From Streptomyces sp. NBC_01717 (GTDB taxonomy: Bacteria > Actinomycetota > Actinomycetes > Streptomycetales > Streptomycetaceae), in contig NZ_CP109178.1 of NCBI RefSeq assembly GCF_036248255.1, forward strand, positions 8,561,001 to 8,625,000: 64,000 nucleotides of DNA. Reading direction: 5' to 3'. Made by a program: the position numbers and the translations under genes. Under the pieces are notes generated by a model, which saw only the letters and a list, made by a program, of their open reading frames with translations, searched no databases and was not told the DNA's origin. Of the stretch, positions 1-8,925 are shown piece after piece. Within the stretch, counting starts at the first letter, position 1, and the number at the start of each line of letters is the position of its first letter.

Positions 1-298
1 TAGCACTTGCGGAAGTATCGGAATTCGGCAGCTGTCGTTCCCAATGCCAGGTCGAACTCGGGGAACCGCTCAAGCGCGCTGTCGACAGCTTCATGCGCCC
101 CGAAGTCGTGCATGGCAGTCAGCGATGCCACCAACTCCGCGGCCTTCGGCCCCACTGTTCCTCAACCAGATCTGCGAGCTCGACGAATCGCTCGAAGCAC
201 CGTCCAGCCTCGTCCTCAGGGACCGAATCGTCATCGTCTTGGACGATCTCCAACGCCAAGATCTCCTTCCGCCACGCACTGAGTTCGGCGATGGACAT
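1..298 (-). pseudogene. Hypothetical protein, frameshifted, runs off left edge
   Basis: Reading leftward from an ATG at 298, the product begins MSIAELSAWRKE and is acidic (a DDDD run) and helical-looking. The frame stops at 119, but a neighbouring frame carries on with similar composition (PKAAELVASL, then HDFGAHEAVDSALERF) through position 1. This implies a one-base frameshift near 140-165 and continuation beyond the window. I do not recognise the family. Either a real lesion or a sequence error would fit. Confidence 0.35.
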
Positions 299-350
299 GT
301 GCCCTTGATCGAGGGCGCCGCCTCTGGAGCGGCGCCGTGGGACGGGGACG

Positions 351-737
351 CTAACCGAGTGCTCCGACACCGGCCTCACCATGCCCAGCCTGCGCCCGTA
401 GGCGTTCGGCCTGCTGATTCTTGTCGGCGATGCGCCGCAGGCTTTCCTGTAGTCCGGCGACCTCACCGAGCCACTGCATCCGCTGGGCCTCTCCAAGGCG
501 CTGGCGGGTGTTGGTCTCGATCTCCAGTAGCCGGGCGGCCCTCTCCCAGCGCATCGCCATGGGCAGGTACGGCGGCCGCGAGATCTCGACCACTTGCCGC
601 CCGCATAGGTGGCGGCATGGCACCAGAAACAGGGTGTCCCGTAATCCCTGGTCAGGAGCCACGGGACAACCTTCGTCCCGGATCCGCATCGGGTTGAGTG
701 GGAGGCAGGGAAGCAGCGCACATGAGGGCTTCGCTCA
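351..737 (-). pseudogene. C-terminal fragment, possibly of a mobile-element integrase
   Basis: The frame is open from about 737 with no convincing start; the first ATG is at 689. It contains a Cys pair (PCRHLCG), a basic-aromatic stretch (PPYLPMAMRWERAARL) and a long charged helix that reads like a terminal coiled coil (RQRLGEAQRMQWLGEVAGLQ). This layout resembles the tail of large actinobacterial integrase or transposase-associated proteins, but that is a recollection of style rather than a firm match. An in-frame stop near 738 shows that the upstream catalytic part is absent. Confidence 0.35.
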
Positions 738-1116
738 AGCGCCGCCGGTCTCGTGACTGCACTGCTCCCGGACCTCTACGATCACTCAAGCCGCAGGCGG
801 TGAAGGTCGGCGATATGGGGGGCATGGTGATAGGTGCACTCAGCCCGCGCACCATAGGCCTTGCTGATAGCCCGAGTCGCGGGAAGGTTTCCGCTTGACC
901 AGCCATGCACAATGAGGCCAGGGAATCGAGGAGGGGGCCGGGTTGACCTGCGTCAGGATGGTGTGGGAGCTCGGGCGGGGGTCGCCCTGTTATTGGTCGC
1001 ATTCGATGTCCGCGATTTGGCCTTGCGAATCTGCAGCCACATGGCGAACCGCGTCGGAGCCGGCGTCATCTTCACCCCTGCCGTTTTGAGAGCTGCACGA
1101 TCGAGGAGCGTCCACT
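690..1116. other. No gene recognised
   Basis: About 430 bp between the integrase-like fragment and the sulfurtransferase. The open frames have poor codon character and no recognisable motifs. It presumably holds the sulfurtransferase promoter. Confidence 0.4.
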
Positions 1117-1986
1117 GTGAGCACACCGATCCCGATCGGCCCGCTCCCGGGCCCGTTGGTTGATGCCGACTGGCTTGAGCAGCGGCTGAGCGCGCCGGGC
1201 CTGGTGGTCTTCGACGCCTCCGTGGGCGCGCACCGGAGGGCAGAGCGGCGCATCCCCGGTGCACGTCCGTTCGACATCGACGGGGCACTGTCCGACCACG
1301 CCAACCCACTGCCTCACACGTTGCCGGCCGCCGACCGGTTCACCGAGGAGATGCGCTCCCTCGGTGTCAACGACGCTGACACCGTCGTCATCTACGACGG
1401 CGCGGGCATCTACTCCAGCGCCCGCGCCTGGTGGATGCTGCGGGTGATGGGATTTGATCAGGTTGCGGTGCTCGACGGTGGCCTACCTGCCTGGGCCGAG
1501 GCCGGGCTGCCGCTGGAGAGTGTCGGTTCCGCGCCCGCGCGGCCGCGCGGTGACTTCACCGCGCGGCCCCGTGCGGGGCTGGTAGTCGGCAGTGGTGAGG
1601 TGGTGCAGGCCCTGGCCGACCCGGCTTCGGTTGTCATCGACGCCCGTTCTCGGGGGCGGTTCTCAGGTGTGGCCGCCGAACCCCGCCCGGGGCTGCGCAG
1701 CGGCCATATGCCGGGGTCGGTGAACCTGCCCTTCACCGAGCTGCAGCACGACGGCCGGATGCTCCCGGAGCCGCAACTGCGTGCGGCCTTCTCCCATCTC
1801 ACCGGGGACCGGGAGCAGTTGGTCTTCAGTTGCGGGTCGGGCGTCACCGCCTGTGTGCTGGCGCTGGGGGCCGAAGTGGTGGGGTACCGCGAGCTGGCTG
1901 TGTACGACGGGTCGTGGAGCGAATGGGGGCTGCCCTCGGATCTGCCGGTCGTGACCGGCCCGGAGAGCAGGGGCCCGCTGTCGTGA
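1117..1986 (+). CDS. Sulfurtransferase, 3-mercaptopyruvate type (two rhodanese domains)
   Basis: A 289-residue protein of the usual length for tandem-rhodanese sulfurtransferases, acting in the cytoplasm on 3-mercaptopyruvate or thiosulfate. The N-terminal rhodanese domain (about 12-135) is inactive and carries DADTVVIYDG. The C-terminal domain (about 155-280) holds the active loop CGSGVTA with the persulfide Cys at 239. That loop matches mercaptopyruvate sulfurtransferases better than thiosulfate sulfurtransferases, which usually have a charged CRxGxR-type loop. The gene stands alone. Genes of this type often sit near DUF4395/thioredoxin pairs in actinomycetes, and such a pair lies at 16.5-17.6 kb here. 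Confidence 0.9.
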   Translation: MSTPIPIGPLPGPLVDADWLEQRLSAPGLVVFDASVGAHRRAERRIPGARPFDIDGALSDHANPLPHTLPAADRFTEEMRSLGVNDADTVVIYDGAGIYSSARAWWMLRVMGFDQVAVLDGGLPAWAEAGLPLESVGSAPARPRGDFTARPRAGLVVGSGEVVQALADPASVVIDARSRGRFSGVAAEPRPGLRSGHMPGSVNLPFTELQHDGRMLPEPQLRAAFSHLTGDREQLVFSCGSGVTACVLALGAEVVGYRELAVYDGSWSEWGLPSDLPVVTGPESRGPLS

Positions 1987-2093
1987 CGGTGTGCCTCTCC
2001 GTCAAGTGGCGAACTTTCACTGGGCTGTCGTCGAGTCTGTAGTCCCTGATCGGCGTCCTGGGTAGTCTCCGCCGGACCTCGGCTGTACAGCAA

Positions 2094-2387
2094 CTCGCTT
2101 GGAAGGCGCCTGGCTCCGAGGGCGAGGACGGCGCGCTCTGCGGCGTCGGCATGGTCAACACGGATGTCCAGATGCATCTGCTGGGGGTGTTGTGGATCGG
2201 GCCGGGCCGGGGGCACCCAGTGTTCGCTGCGCTGGAACGCCAGTTGTCGTGAGCCGGGCTCAGTGCCGATCACGACCCAGTTCTCCGAGTCCTCGTTGAC
2301 CCGCATGCCCAGAAGCTCTGCATAGAAGGCTGCGAGCGCGCGAGGATCAGGACAGTCGAGCACTGTCTTCTCCAAGCGACCAATCAT
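2094..2387 (-). pseudogene. VOC (glyoxalase-like) protein, C-terminally truncated
   Basis: From the ATG at 2387 the product starts MIGRLEKTVLDCPDP and continues AAFYAELLGM and MHLDIRVDHADAAE, typical of a vicinal-oxygen-chelate protein of the glyoxalase/bleomycin-resistance fold. After GARRLPSE (residue 98) the similarity ends abruptly. The expected second metal-site strand, normally of the form RVFADPAGHPFC, is missing, and the frame runs into unrelated sequence. The gene is therefore cut at about 2094. An IS5 fragment lies just upstream of its start, so both sides look rearranged. Confidence 0.75.
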
Positions 2388-2437
2388 GCATCGACACCAG
2401 AAGGTCTCGTTGACTCCGGTTGGTCGTTGCTCAAAGT

Positions 2438-2509
2438 ATGCCGTTGAGTGACGCGCAGTGGGCGCGGATCGAGCCGTTACTCCCGGACCGGACGCCGAAA
2501 CGCGGCCGC
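2438..2509 (+). mobile_element. IS5-family transposase, N-terminal scrap
   Basis: An ATG at 2438 begins MPLSDAQWARIEPLLPDR followed by TPKRGR, the standard opening of IS5-family (IS4-superfamily) transposases in streptomycetes. Similarity is lost after about 24 codons, where the 3' end of the neighbouring VOC gene begins. Only the 5' tip of the element survives. Confidence 0.8.
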
Positions 2510-2528
2510 ATGGTTCGGTTCCTCCTTC

Positions 2529-2969
2529 TCAGCGCAGTTGCTCGGCCAGTCCGACGATGATGCCCTCCGGACCGCGGAGGTAGCAGAGCAGGTAGCTGTC
2601 CTCGAACCGGGCGATCTCGCCGACGAGTTCGGCGCCGTGAGGGCGCAGGCGGGCAACGGTGTCCTTGATGTCGTCGACGGCGAACATGACGCGGTGCGTG
2701 CCCAGAATGTTGTGCGGCCGGTTGCGCGGCCCGGCGCTGATCACCGCGGGGCTGCGGTACTTCGCCAGCTCGAGCCGGCTGTGACCGTCTGGGGTGCGGA
2801 CCATCGCGATGTCACAGTGGACGCCGTCGAGTCCGGTGCACTGGTCGGCGAAGGGGCCCTCGACCTCCGCCCTGCCCTCCAGCTCCATACCGAGTTCCAC
2901 GAAGAACGCGATGGCGGCATCCATGTCCTCGACGACGATGCCGACGTTGTCCATCCGCTGAATCGCCAT
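2529..2969 (-). CDS. VOC family protein (glyoxalase/dioxygenase fold)
   Basis: A 146-residue protein starting MAIQRMDNVGIVVEDMDAA at 2969. Two beta-alpha-beta-beta-beta modules are visible. The first runs to about residue 70 and ends DGHSRLELAKY, where the E would be a metal ligand. The second, about 90-146, has HRVMFAVDDIKDTVARLR and ends LRGPEGIIVGLAEQL, again with a Glu in the ligand position. The likely metal ligands His/Glu are retained, so the protein may be active, but the substrate cannot be told. It lies downstream of the truncated MocR gene on the same strand and convergent to the IS5 scrap. Confidence 0.85.
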   Translation of the reverse strand: MAIQRMDNVGIVVEDMDAAIAFFVELGMELEGRAEVEGPFADQCTGLDGVHCDIAMVRTPDGHSRLELAKYRSPAVISAGPRNRPHNILGTHRVMFAVDDIKDTVARLRPHGAELVGEIARFEDSYLLCYLRGPEGIIVGLAEQLR

Positions 2970-3044
2970 GCTGGTATCTCCTTCTTCCTCGTGCGGCCGG
3001 TGGTGGCCGCTGATGTCCCTGGGACGGAGCCGGTGGCACGTTCT

Positions 3045-3202
3045 CGACATCCGCAGACCGCCGAACTCCGAAAAATCTGGATCGCGCCTGAGGTGAGTTT
3101 CATCCGGATGTACCAACCCACCGCCAGCAGGATGAGAATGGCTCCCACGAAAGCCCACGCCGTGGTTGCTGCGCTGTGCGAGGTATAGATCAGAGTAAGC
3201 AT
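3045..3202 (-). other. Possible small membrane-protein fragment
   Basis: A frame from the ATG at 3202 starts MLTLIYTSHSAATTAWAF and has one clear hydrophobic segment (FVGAILILLAVGWYI) followed by basic residues. The reading frame stays open past the start of the VOC gene, and the region upstream is also hydrophobic. It is probably the tail of a lost membrane protein and may not be expressed. Confidence 0.2.
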
Positions 3203-3311
3203 GCTCAGCCAGATACCCGGCAGGAGCGGCCGTAGCCAGTGGACGTTGGCGCCCCCTGTCGAATACGTGTCGAAGGCGCCGATCTATCGCGCTCGGCGTC
3301 CGTGGAGGATG

Positions 3312-3626
3312 CCGGACTTCACGGGGGCGGGGCGCGGTGGGTGCGGTTCCGGGCCCGGGCGAGGTGCGATCGGCCACCCGGGTGCCCGAGCCCTTGCGTG
3401 CGGTGAGCCAGCCCTCGGCCACCGGGTCGGCGTACGTGTCGGCGACCGTGTCGCGCGCGATGCCCAGGTCGGCGGCGAGCGTGCGGGAGGCGGGCAGCCG
3501 GGTGCCGGGCGCCAGCCGCCCGGAGCGGACCGCTTCCCGCAGCGCCTTCGTCAGCCCTTTGCGCAGGCCCGGCCCGGTCGGCTCGACATGCGGGTCGAAC
3601 CCCGGAGTGGCCCAAGGCTGCGCCAT
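3312..3626 (-). pseudogene. MocR/GntR-type regulator, N-terminal winged-helix remnant
   Basis: From the ATG at 3626 the product reads LRKGLTKALREAVRSGRLAPGTRLPASRTLAADLG and on to RDTVADTYADPVAEGWLTARKGSGTRVA, a canonical GntR winged helix-turn-helix with the MocR-type linker. The roughly 350-residue aminotransferase-like domain that should follow is missing, and the homology dissolves near 3312. The divergent oxidoreductase at 3797 may have been its target. That is inference from position only. Confidence 0.75.
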
Positions 3627-3796
3627 GGAAATGGACCATACTCCTGGGCTGCTCCGCTCCTAAGGTTGGAGACGTGAGGACGAGCGAATAGCAGTCCGGC
3701 CGGCGCTGTCCAGATCGGCCGACCGCGTCCTGTCAGCCCCGCCGAGGGGATGCCGAACAGGCTTTCCATCCCTGCAACATTTCCACCAAGAGACAA

Positions 3797-4735
3797 ATGG
3801 CCGAGGAGACGATTCCCATGAAAGCGATCGTGGTGACGGACCAGGCTGCGGGAACGGCCGGGATGACGCTGGTGGAGCGGCCCGAGCCGCAGGCAGCGCT
3901 GAACGATGTCGTAGTTCGGATTCATGCGTCGGGGTTCGTCCCGACTGAGATGGCGTGGCCCTCGACCTGGACCGATCGCCTCGACCGTGACCGAACACCG
4001 TCAATCCCTGGGCACGAGTTGGCCGGAGTGGTCACCGCCCTCGGCTACGGCACGACGGGGCTGTCGGTGGGACAGCGGGTGTTCGGCCTCACGGACTGGA
4101 CTCGCGACGGCACCCTGGCCGAGTACGCGGCTGTCGAGGCACGCAACCTCGCGCCGCTGCCGGGCGACGTCGACTTCACGGTGGGCGCGAGCCTGCCGAT
4201 CTCGGGCCTGACCGCGTGGCAGGGACTGTTCGAGCACGGCCGCCTTCAGGCGGGGCAGAGCGTGCTCGTGCACGGTGCGGCCGGCGCAGTCGGGTCGATG
4301 GTGACGCAGCTCGCGCGTGAGTTCGGTGCGTACGTCATCGGCACCGGACGCGCTGCCGACCGTCAGACGGTGCTCGACTTCGGCGCGAAGGAGTTCGTCG
4401 ACCTTGGGAACGACGTCCTGGAAGAGGTCGGCGGCGTCGATCTGGTATTCGATGGCATCGGCGGCGACATCGGGAAGCGGTCCGCAGGCCTGATTAGGGC
4501 CGGAGGAACGCTGGTGTCCATCGTCGGGCCGCCGGAGGCTCGGCCCGCCGACGGCCTGGCGGTCGACTTCGTCGTCGAGTCCGATCGTGCCCAACTGAGT
4601 GAGATCGTCCGGCGCGTGCAGGACGGACGACTGCGGACGAACATCGGCAACGTCTCGACCCTCGACGATGCCGTCGCCGCCCTCAATCCGACCGAGCGAC
4701 GCAAGGGGAAGACGATCATCCGCGTTCGTCCGTGA
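3797..4735 (+). CDS. NADP-dependent zinc-free alcohol dehydrogenase/quinone oxidoreductase family protein
   Basis: A 312-residue medium-chain reductase. The N-terminal GroES-like domain (about 10-125) includes PSIPGHELAGVVTALG. The Rossmann domain (about 135-260) has GAAGAVGSMVTQLAREFGA, the AxxGxxG nucleotide-binding loop of quinone oxidoreductases. The catalytic zinc ligands of true alcohol dehydrogenases are not evident. It probably reduces quinones or enones with NADPH in the cytoplasm. Translation may start at the ATG at 3797 or at the ATG at 3818 (MKAIVV), which is where most homologues begin. It is divergent from the truncated MocR gene. Confidence 0.85.
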   Translation: MAEETIPMKAIVVTDQAAGTAGMTLVERPEPQAALNDVVVRIHASGFVPTEMAWPSTWTDRLDRDRTPSIPGHELAGVVTALGYGTTGLSVGQRVFGLTDWTRDGTLAEYAAVEARNLAPLPGDVDFTVGASLPISGLTAWQGLFEHGRLQAGQSVLVHGAAGAVGSMVTQLAREFGAYVIGTGRAADRQTVLDFGAKEFVDLGNDVLEEVGGVDLVFDGIGGDIGKRSAGLIRAGGTLVSIVGPPEARPADGLAVDFVVESDRAQLSEIVRRVQDGRLRTNIGNVSTLDDAVAALNPTERRKGKTIIRVRP

Positions 4736-5164
4736 GGACTCGGGGACAGTGACCGGTCCTCCCCTCCTCATGGATCAGCGTCAGATACGTGTCAGGTCGG
4801 GCGACTCGTACCGGAACACGTCATCGGACTGGTCCGCAATCTGGTGCGCCCCGCGTAACCACGGCCGGCTGCCGCCCGACGGCGATCGTCGGACGGCAGG
4901 TCGGCACGACCAGGCTGGCATTCCCCGAGCAACTGGTGGAGATCGAGCTCGGCGTCTTCCAAACTGGGGCTCTGGGTGACTGGGGCCGGAGGGCACTTTC
5001 CGCGGCTGGCTTGGCCGAGTCATCGAGAACACACCGCTCAGCGAATGAGCGAGAGGGGGGCTTGCTGGAGCCCCGGGGAGAGTCGTGATCGCCCGGTTTG
5101 AGTGGCTGCTCGGTGGGGGTGCCGGATGTGAGGCGAGCACGGCAGTTGTGGATCATGGAGTCCT
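4736..5164. other. No gene recognised
   Basis: About 430 bp. A plus-strand frame near 4789-5088 has some protein-like stretches (TRLAFPEQLVEIELGVF) but no family match, and it ends against the MarR pseudogene. It may be degenerate coding sequence. Confidence 0.3.
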
Positions 5165-5458
5165 ACCCTCGCCGCGGCTTTCGATACCGACTCGGCCTCC
5201 ATGACCCGGATGGTCCAGCGCCTGGAACGAGCCGGCTTCGTCCGCCGCAGCCCGACCCCAGCGAGCGGCGGGCCACCCCGTCGTCGAGTCCACCCCCGCC
5301 GGCGTGGCGCTTCGCCGCCAGGTCGAGAAGCTCTGGGCCGACTTGGAGGACGTGCCCACTGGCGACATGACGCAGGACGAGCGCCGGGTCTCCTCCATGG
5401 CCTCGAACGGGTGGAGGACAACCTGGCGGCCGGGACCGATCCAGCGGGTGCCGACTAG
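5165..5458 (+). pseudogene. MarR family regulator, broken by several frameshifts
   Basis: The MarR recognition helix and wing can be followed across three frames. The first reads LAAAFDTDSASMTRMVQRLE plus RAGFVRR. The second reads PDPSERRAT, VVESTPAGVALRRQVEKLWA and DMTQDERR. The third reads LERVEDNLAAGTDPAGAD and then a stop at about 5458. The N-terminal dimerisation helix upstream of 5165 is not found. At least two small indels (near 5250-5280 and 5395) separate the pieces, so no functional product is expected. Confidence 0.75.
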
Positions 5459-5788
5459 CCAACCGGCAGGCAGGTGGGGCGAGGGGCCAGGGTCGGCGTG
5501 GCGATGCGGTGGGGCCTCCTTGCCGTAACACTGGTGAGTGCCCCGGACGCGGCGTGGCGACATTGACCGGTTGCCGGAGTGCCCGGCTCGCGACATCGAA
5601 CGGGGCAAACAGGCCCTACGCGGTCGCCTGTGGTGTCGTCTCGTCGACGGCGACGGAGCGACGGATGACTCGTACGGCAAGATCCCCGGCCTCTACGGTG
5701 CCGATGCGGCGGCGGCCAGCCTTGCCGAACTCGGACACTGGAAGCGGGCAGCCATCCCGGTCACCGAAGACCAAAAAGGAGAGCAATC
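5459..5788. other. No gene recognised
   Basis: About 330 bp. A plus-strand frame from 5538 ends at 5792, overlapping the start of the lipoprotein gene, but it has no recognisable motif. A purine-rich AAAGGAGAG at about 5774-5782 is a good ribosome binding site for the downstream gene. Confidence 0.35.
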
Positions 5789-6262
5789 ATGATCGGAATG
5801 CGGATTGCCGGCGGCTTACTGGTTGCTGGCATGACGGCCACGGCCACCGCATGCTCACCCGCAGTAGACCGTGCGACCGCCACGGTGCCAGCGGCGCCAA
5901 CAGCTACCGCGGCTTCCCAGCGCCCGTCCGAGACGCTGTCGCCCGTACTTGAACAGCCACTTCCGAATGTCAAGGGCAAGACGTTCACCTCGGCGATCGT
6001 GGACTTCCCGCCCAATGCGCGTGCGGTGGCGCATCGGCACGGCGCGGCTCTTGTCTACGCCTACGTGCTCGAGGGCACTGTGCGCAGCCAGCTCGCCGGC
6101 AAGCCAGTGCGTACGTACCACCAAGGCCAGAACTGGGTCGAGCAGCCGGGCGCCCACCACCTGCTCACGGAGAACACCAGTCGGACAAAGTCGGCGAAGC
6201 TGCTGGTCATCTTCATCTCCAACACGGGAGACAAGCTCAAAATCGAGGATCCGCCCACATAG
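5789..6262 (+). CDS. Cupin-domain lipoprotein
   Basis: A 157-residue exported protein. The N-terminus MIGMRIAGGLLVAGMTATATACSP is a lipoprotein signal with the lipidated Cys at about residue 22, followed by a Thr/Ala/Pro-rich linker. The remainder (about 60-150) is a single cupin barrel with AVAHRHGAALVYAYVLEG (cupin motif 1 histidines) and PGAHHLLTENTS (motif 2). It is expected to be anchored on the outer face of the membrane and to bind a metal or small ligand. A strong Shine-Dalgarno sequence precedes the ATG. It lies between two decayed loci and appears intact itself. Confidence 0.85.
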   Translation: MIGMRIAGGLLVAGMTATATACSPAVDRATATVPAAPTATAASQRPSETLSPVLEQPLPNVKGKTFTSAIVDFPPNARAVAHRHGAALVYAYVLEGTVRSQLAGKPVRTYHQGQNWVEQPGAHHLLTENTSRTKSAKLLVIFISNTGDKLKIEDPPT

Positions 6263-6850
6263 GTGTCCTATCCATCGGCGGTGGCGAGGCTGGGGGTCAC
6301 GCCCGCTACCTCGTCGAAGACCGCCGTGCCCACTACTTGGTGTCCGTGAAGAACAACCAGCCGACCCTGGCACGCCAGTTGAGGAAACTGCCCTGGGCCA
6401 AGTGCCCGTCCTCGACCGCTCCAGCAACCGCGCCCACGGGCGCGAGGAGATCCGCGAAGCCAAGGTCGTCACCGTCGACGGCCTGCACTTCCCTCACGTC
6501 CGCCAGGTCGTCCGCACCCGCCGTAAGCGGCGCAGGATCGGTACGAAGAAGTGGGCCGCTGAGACTGTCTACTCCGTCACCGATCTTGAAGCTGAGCAGG
6601 CCACTGCTGCCGAGATCGCTGCCTGGGCACGCGGCCACTGGATCATCGAGAACACCGTCCACTGGACCAAAGACGTCACCTTCGCCGAGGACACCAGCCA
6701 GATCCGCCGCCACCACACCCCCGCGTTCATGACCACCCTGCGCGACCTCGTTCGCAGCATCCTCCGCCTCGCGTATGGGCAACACCGCCAGCGGACGACG
6801 CGCCCACACCCGCCCCGAAACAGCCCTCACCATCCACGGCATCCCGTGAT
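6263..6850 (+). pseudogene. ISAs1-family transposase, C-terminal fragment
   Basis: The C-terminal half of an ISAs1 transposase is readable: HYLVSVKNNQPTLARQL, then PVLDRSSNRAHGREEIREAK, TVYSVTDLEAEQA, and GHWIIENTVHWTKDVTFAED with the catalytic Glu region. A frameshift near 6400 separates the first segment from the rest, and the N-terminal third is missing. The tail is followed at once by the convergent SpoIIE gene. Confidence 0.85.
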
Positions 6851-6936
6851 CAAAACGGGCGACGGGGACTCTCCCCGGGGCCCTGGGGGGCTTGCAGTGG
6901 GGTCCGTACAGAGGGCGTGTGAGGACGCGGGCGACG

Positions 6937-8925
6937 TCATGTGCGTCGGATGATCAGCACGGCCACGTCGTCGAGGTGGTCCACCGCGACCGCGGCGTCG
7001 AGGATGCGGTCGGCGGTCTCCTCGGCGTTCAGCCCGTCGTGGACGGCTTGGGCGGCCAGCGTTCCGGCTCGCTCCAGTCCGGCGTCCAGTGTCAGGGCCG
7101 GCCCTTCGACGACGCCGTCGGTGACCATGACCAGCACGGCGCCCTTGTCCAGTGTGAAGGTTTCTTCGGAGTAGTCGGCGTCGGGCAGGACTCCCAGCAC
7201 CGGGCCGCCCGGCAGCTCACGGATGCTGTGGCTGCCGTCGTCGCGTGCGTACAGCAACGGCACGTGGCCGGCGCTGGCGCCGGTGACCTGTCCGTCGCCT
7301 GGGTCGATATGCAGCATGGTGCAGCTGGAGAATCGTGCTGCGTCCATGGTGACGAGCAACTCGTTGGTGCGTGTCAGCACGGTTGCGGGATCCGGTTCGT
7401 GGGCGGCGATCGCACGCATGGAGGCGCGCACCTGTCCCATGGCTGCGGCGGCGTCCACGTCGTGCCCTTGGGTGTCGCCGATCTCCAGGGCGATGGCACC
7501 GTCAGGCATGACGAAGGCGTCGTACCAGTCTCCGCCGATGTCGAGCCCGTCGCGGCTTGGTCGGTAGCGGGCGGCGACCTCCAGGCCTGGGAGGTGCCCG
7601 GGCAGCGTGGGGAGCATGGTCTGCTGGAGCGCCGTGGCCAGCTCGACTCGTGCCTCTTGCAACCTGATGCGTTTCAGTGCCTGGCCTGCAAGGTCGGCAA
7701 GAGTACCCATGAGGGCCCGCTCATCCGGGGACGAGTGGTGTTCGCTGTCGTAGGTCACCAACCAGGCCCCGAGCGGCTGATCGCCGATCGGGCTGAGGGA
7801 GGTGATCGAGATGGCGTAGCCGGAGTCGAGCTGGTCGAAGTACGGCACCATGGCCCCGTGCGGCCAGCGGCGGATGTAGTCCTCCTGGTTGGGAATGAAC
7901 TGCGGCTCGCCAGTGCGGATCACATAGGGCAGCGCGCTGGGGGCGTCCAACGGCAGGCCGTGCAGGGCGGCCACCGGTATCGGGATCCCGGCATCGGAGG
8001 AGACGCGCAGGCGGCCTTTCGTGGTGAACGCCAGCGCGGCGCCGGTACCACCGAAGGTCGCGGCGAGCCGGGTCAGGACGACCTGCTGTACTTCTTGCTC
8101 CGTGACTGCGGTCATCACGGCGGAGGAGAAGGCCGCGATCTCGGCGGCTCGCTGCCGCTCAGCACTCAGCGCGACCAACGCTCTGCGTCGGCGTGCTTCC
8201 CTCGTGGTGTCGTCGCGGATCACTCCGAAGACCCGCTCAGGGCCGCCATACCCCAGAATGATCCGACGGGCCTGGCAGACCAGATGGTGGCAGCCATCGC
8301 GCTCGGTAAGGAACCGCAACCTGATCCAGGGGGACCGGGCGGCCGTCGAAGTCACGAGCCGCCGCAGAGCCCTGCGGTCATCGGGGTGGACTCGCCGAAC
8401 CACCTCGGACAACGACATGGAGGCCTCCGGGAACAGCGCCGCCAAGGCGGGTGCGCCACCGAGCCACTCCAGCTCCCGCTCCTGGGGTGAACACATGCAC
8501 AGACCGAGGTTGGCGGCCTCGGCCGCCAGACGGAACGGGATCAACAGGCCGCCCCGGTCGTTTTGCGCGTCCAACGAGTGCACCCACACCAGCGGCTCGC
8601 CACCTACGGGATCGTTCGCCGGTCGCGCCTCGACAAGGCAGACGACAGATGCTGCACCTGGCCCGGGGAACTCCAGCACCCGCATCGCGACCGTCTTCGT
8701 CGTGGCGGCGTGGGCCACGAGACTCTCGACCGCAGTCAGCTGGCTTGCGGGCAACAGATCACCGAAGCCACGACCCACGCACTGGTCCACTGACCTGCCC
8801 AGTGTCCTGGCCATCGCTGCATTGAGGCTGCGGATAGCTCCGTTCAAGGTCAAGAGAGCCGAAGGTGCAGCCCTTCGCAGGAGTTCGTCCGAGGCGTCCA
8901 TCTGCGGCTCCCTGACACATAACAA
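6937..8925 (-). CDS. PAS-GAF-SpoIIE protein phosphatase
   Basis: A 662-residue PP2C-type phosphatase of the streptomycete SpoIIE/RsbU kind, probably dephosphorylating an anti-anti-sigma factor in response to a sensed ligand. In order: PAS domain (about 10-115), a second PAS/PAC (about 145-250, ending GVIRDDTTREARRRR), a GAF domain (about 260-405) and the phosphatase (about 425-660). The phosphatase metal sites appear as GGDWYDAF, EIGDTQGHDVDAAAAM and VTDGVVEG. No C-terminal ATPase domain is present, unlike the phosphatase at 41.7-44.3 kb. Translation starts at 8925, or at 8901 for the MDASDELL form. Confidence 0.92.
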   Translation of the reverse strand: MLCVREPQMDASDELLRRAAPSALLTLNGAIRSLNAAMARTLGRSVDQCVGRGFGDLLPASQLTAVESLVAHAATTKTVAMRVLEFPGPGAASVVCLVEARPANDPVGGEPLVWVHSLDAQNDRGGLLIPFRLAAEAANLGLCMCSPQERELEWLGGAPALAALFPEASMSLSEVVRRVHPDDRRALRRLVTSTAARSPWIRLRFLTERDGCHHLVCQARRIILGYGGPERVFGVIRDDTTREARRRRALVALSAERQRAAEIAAFSSAVMTAVTEQEVQQVVLTRLAATFGGTGAALAFTTKGRLRVSSDAGIPIPVAALHGLPLDAPSALPYVIRTGEPQFIPNQEDYIRRWPHGAMVPYFDQLDSGYAISITSLSPIGDQPLGAWLVTYDSEHHSSPDERALMGTLADLAGQALKRIRLQEARVELATALQQTMLPTLPGHLPGLEVAARYRPSRDGLDIGGDWYDAFVMPDGAIALEIGDTQGHDVDAAAAMGQVRASMRAIAAHEPDPATVLTRTNELLVTMDAARFSSCTMLHIDPGDGQVTGASAGHVPLLYARDDGSHSIRELPGGPVLGVLPDADYSEETFTLDKGAVLVMVTDGVVEGPALTLDAGLERAGTLAAQAVHDGLNAEETADRILDAAVAVDHLDDVAVLIIRRT

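Noticed and set aside
1458..2387. A 309-residue protein starting with the VOC domain
   Set aside because: Only the first 98 residues match VOC proteins; the rest is shadow sequence antisense to the sulfurtransferase.
2529..3626. A single 365-residue fusion of MocR winged helix and VOC domain
   Set aside because: The middle is incoherent and the VOC part has its own start at 2969; the fusion is an accident of an open frame across a deletion.
5538..5792. Possible 84-residue gene upstream of the cupin lipoprotein
   Set aside because: No motif; it overlaps the lipoprotein start and its ribosome binding site; likely decayed sequence.
6892..8490. Long plus-strand open frame (532 codons) opposite the SpoIIE phosphatase
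   Set aside because: It is the antisense shadow of a clearly functional gene; its composition is low-complexity Gly/Val/Asp/His and it has no domains.
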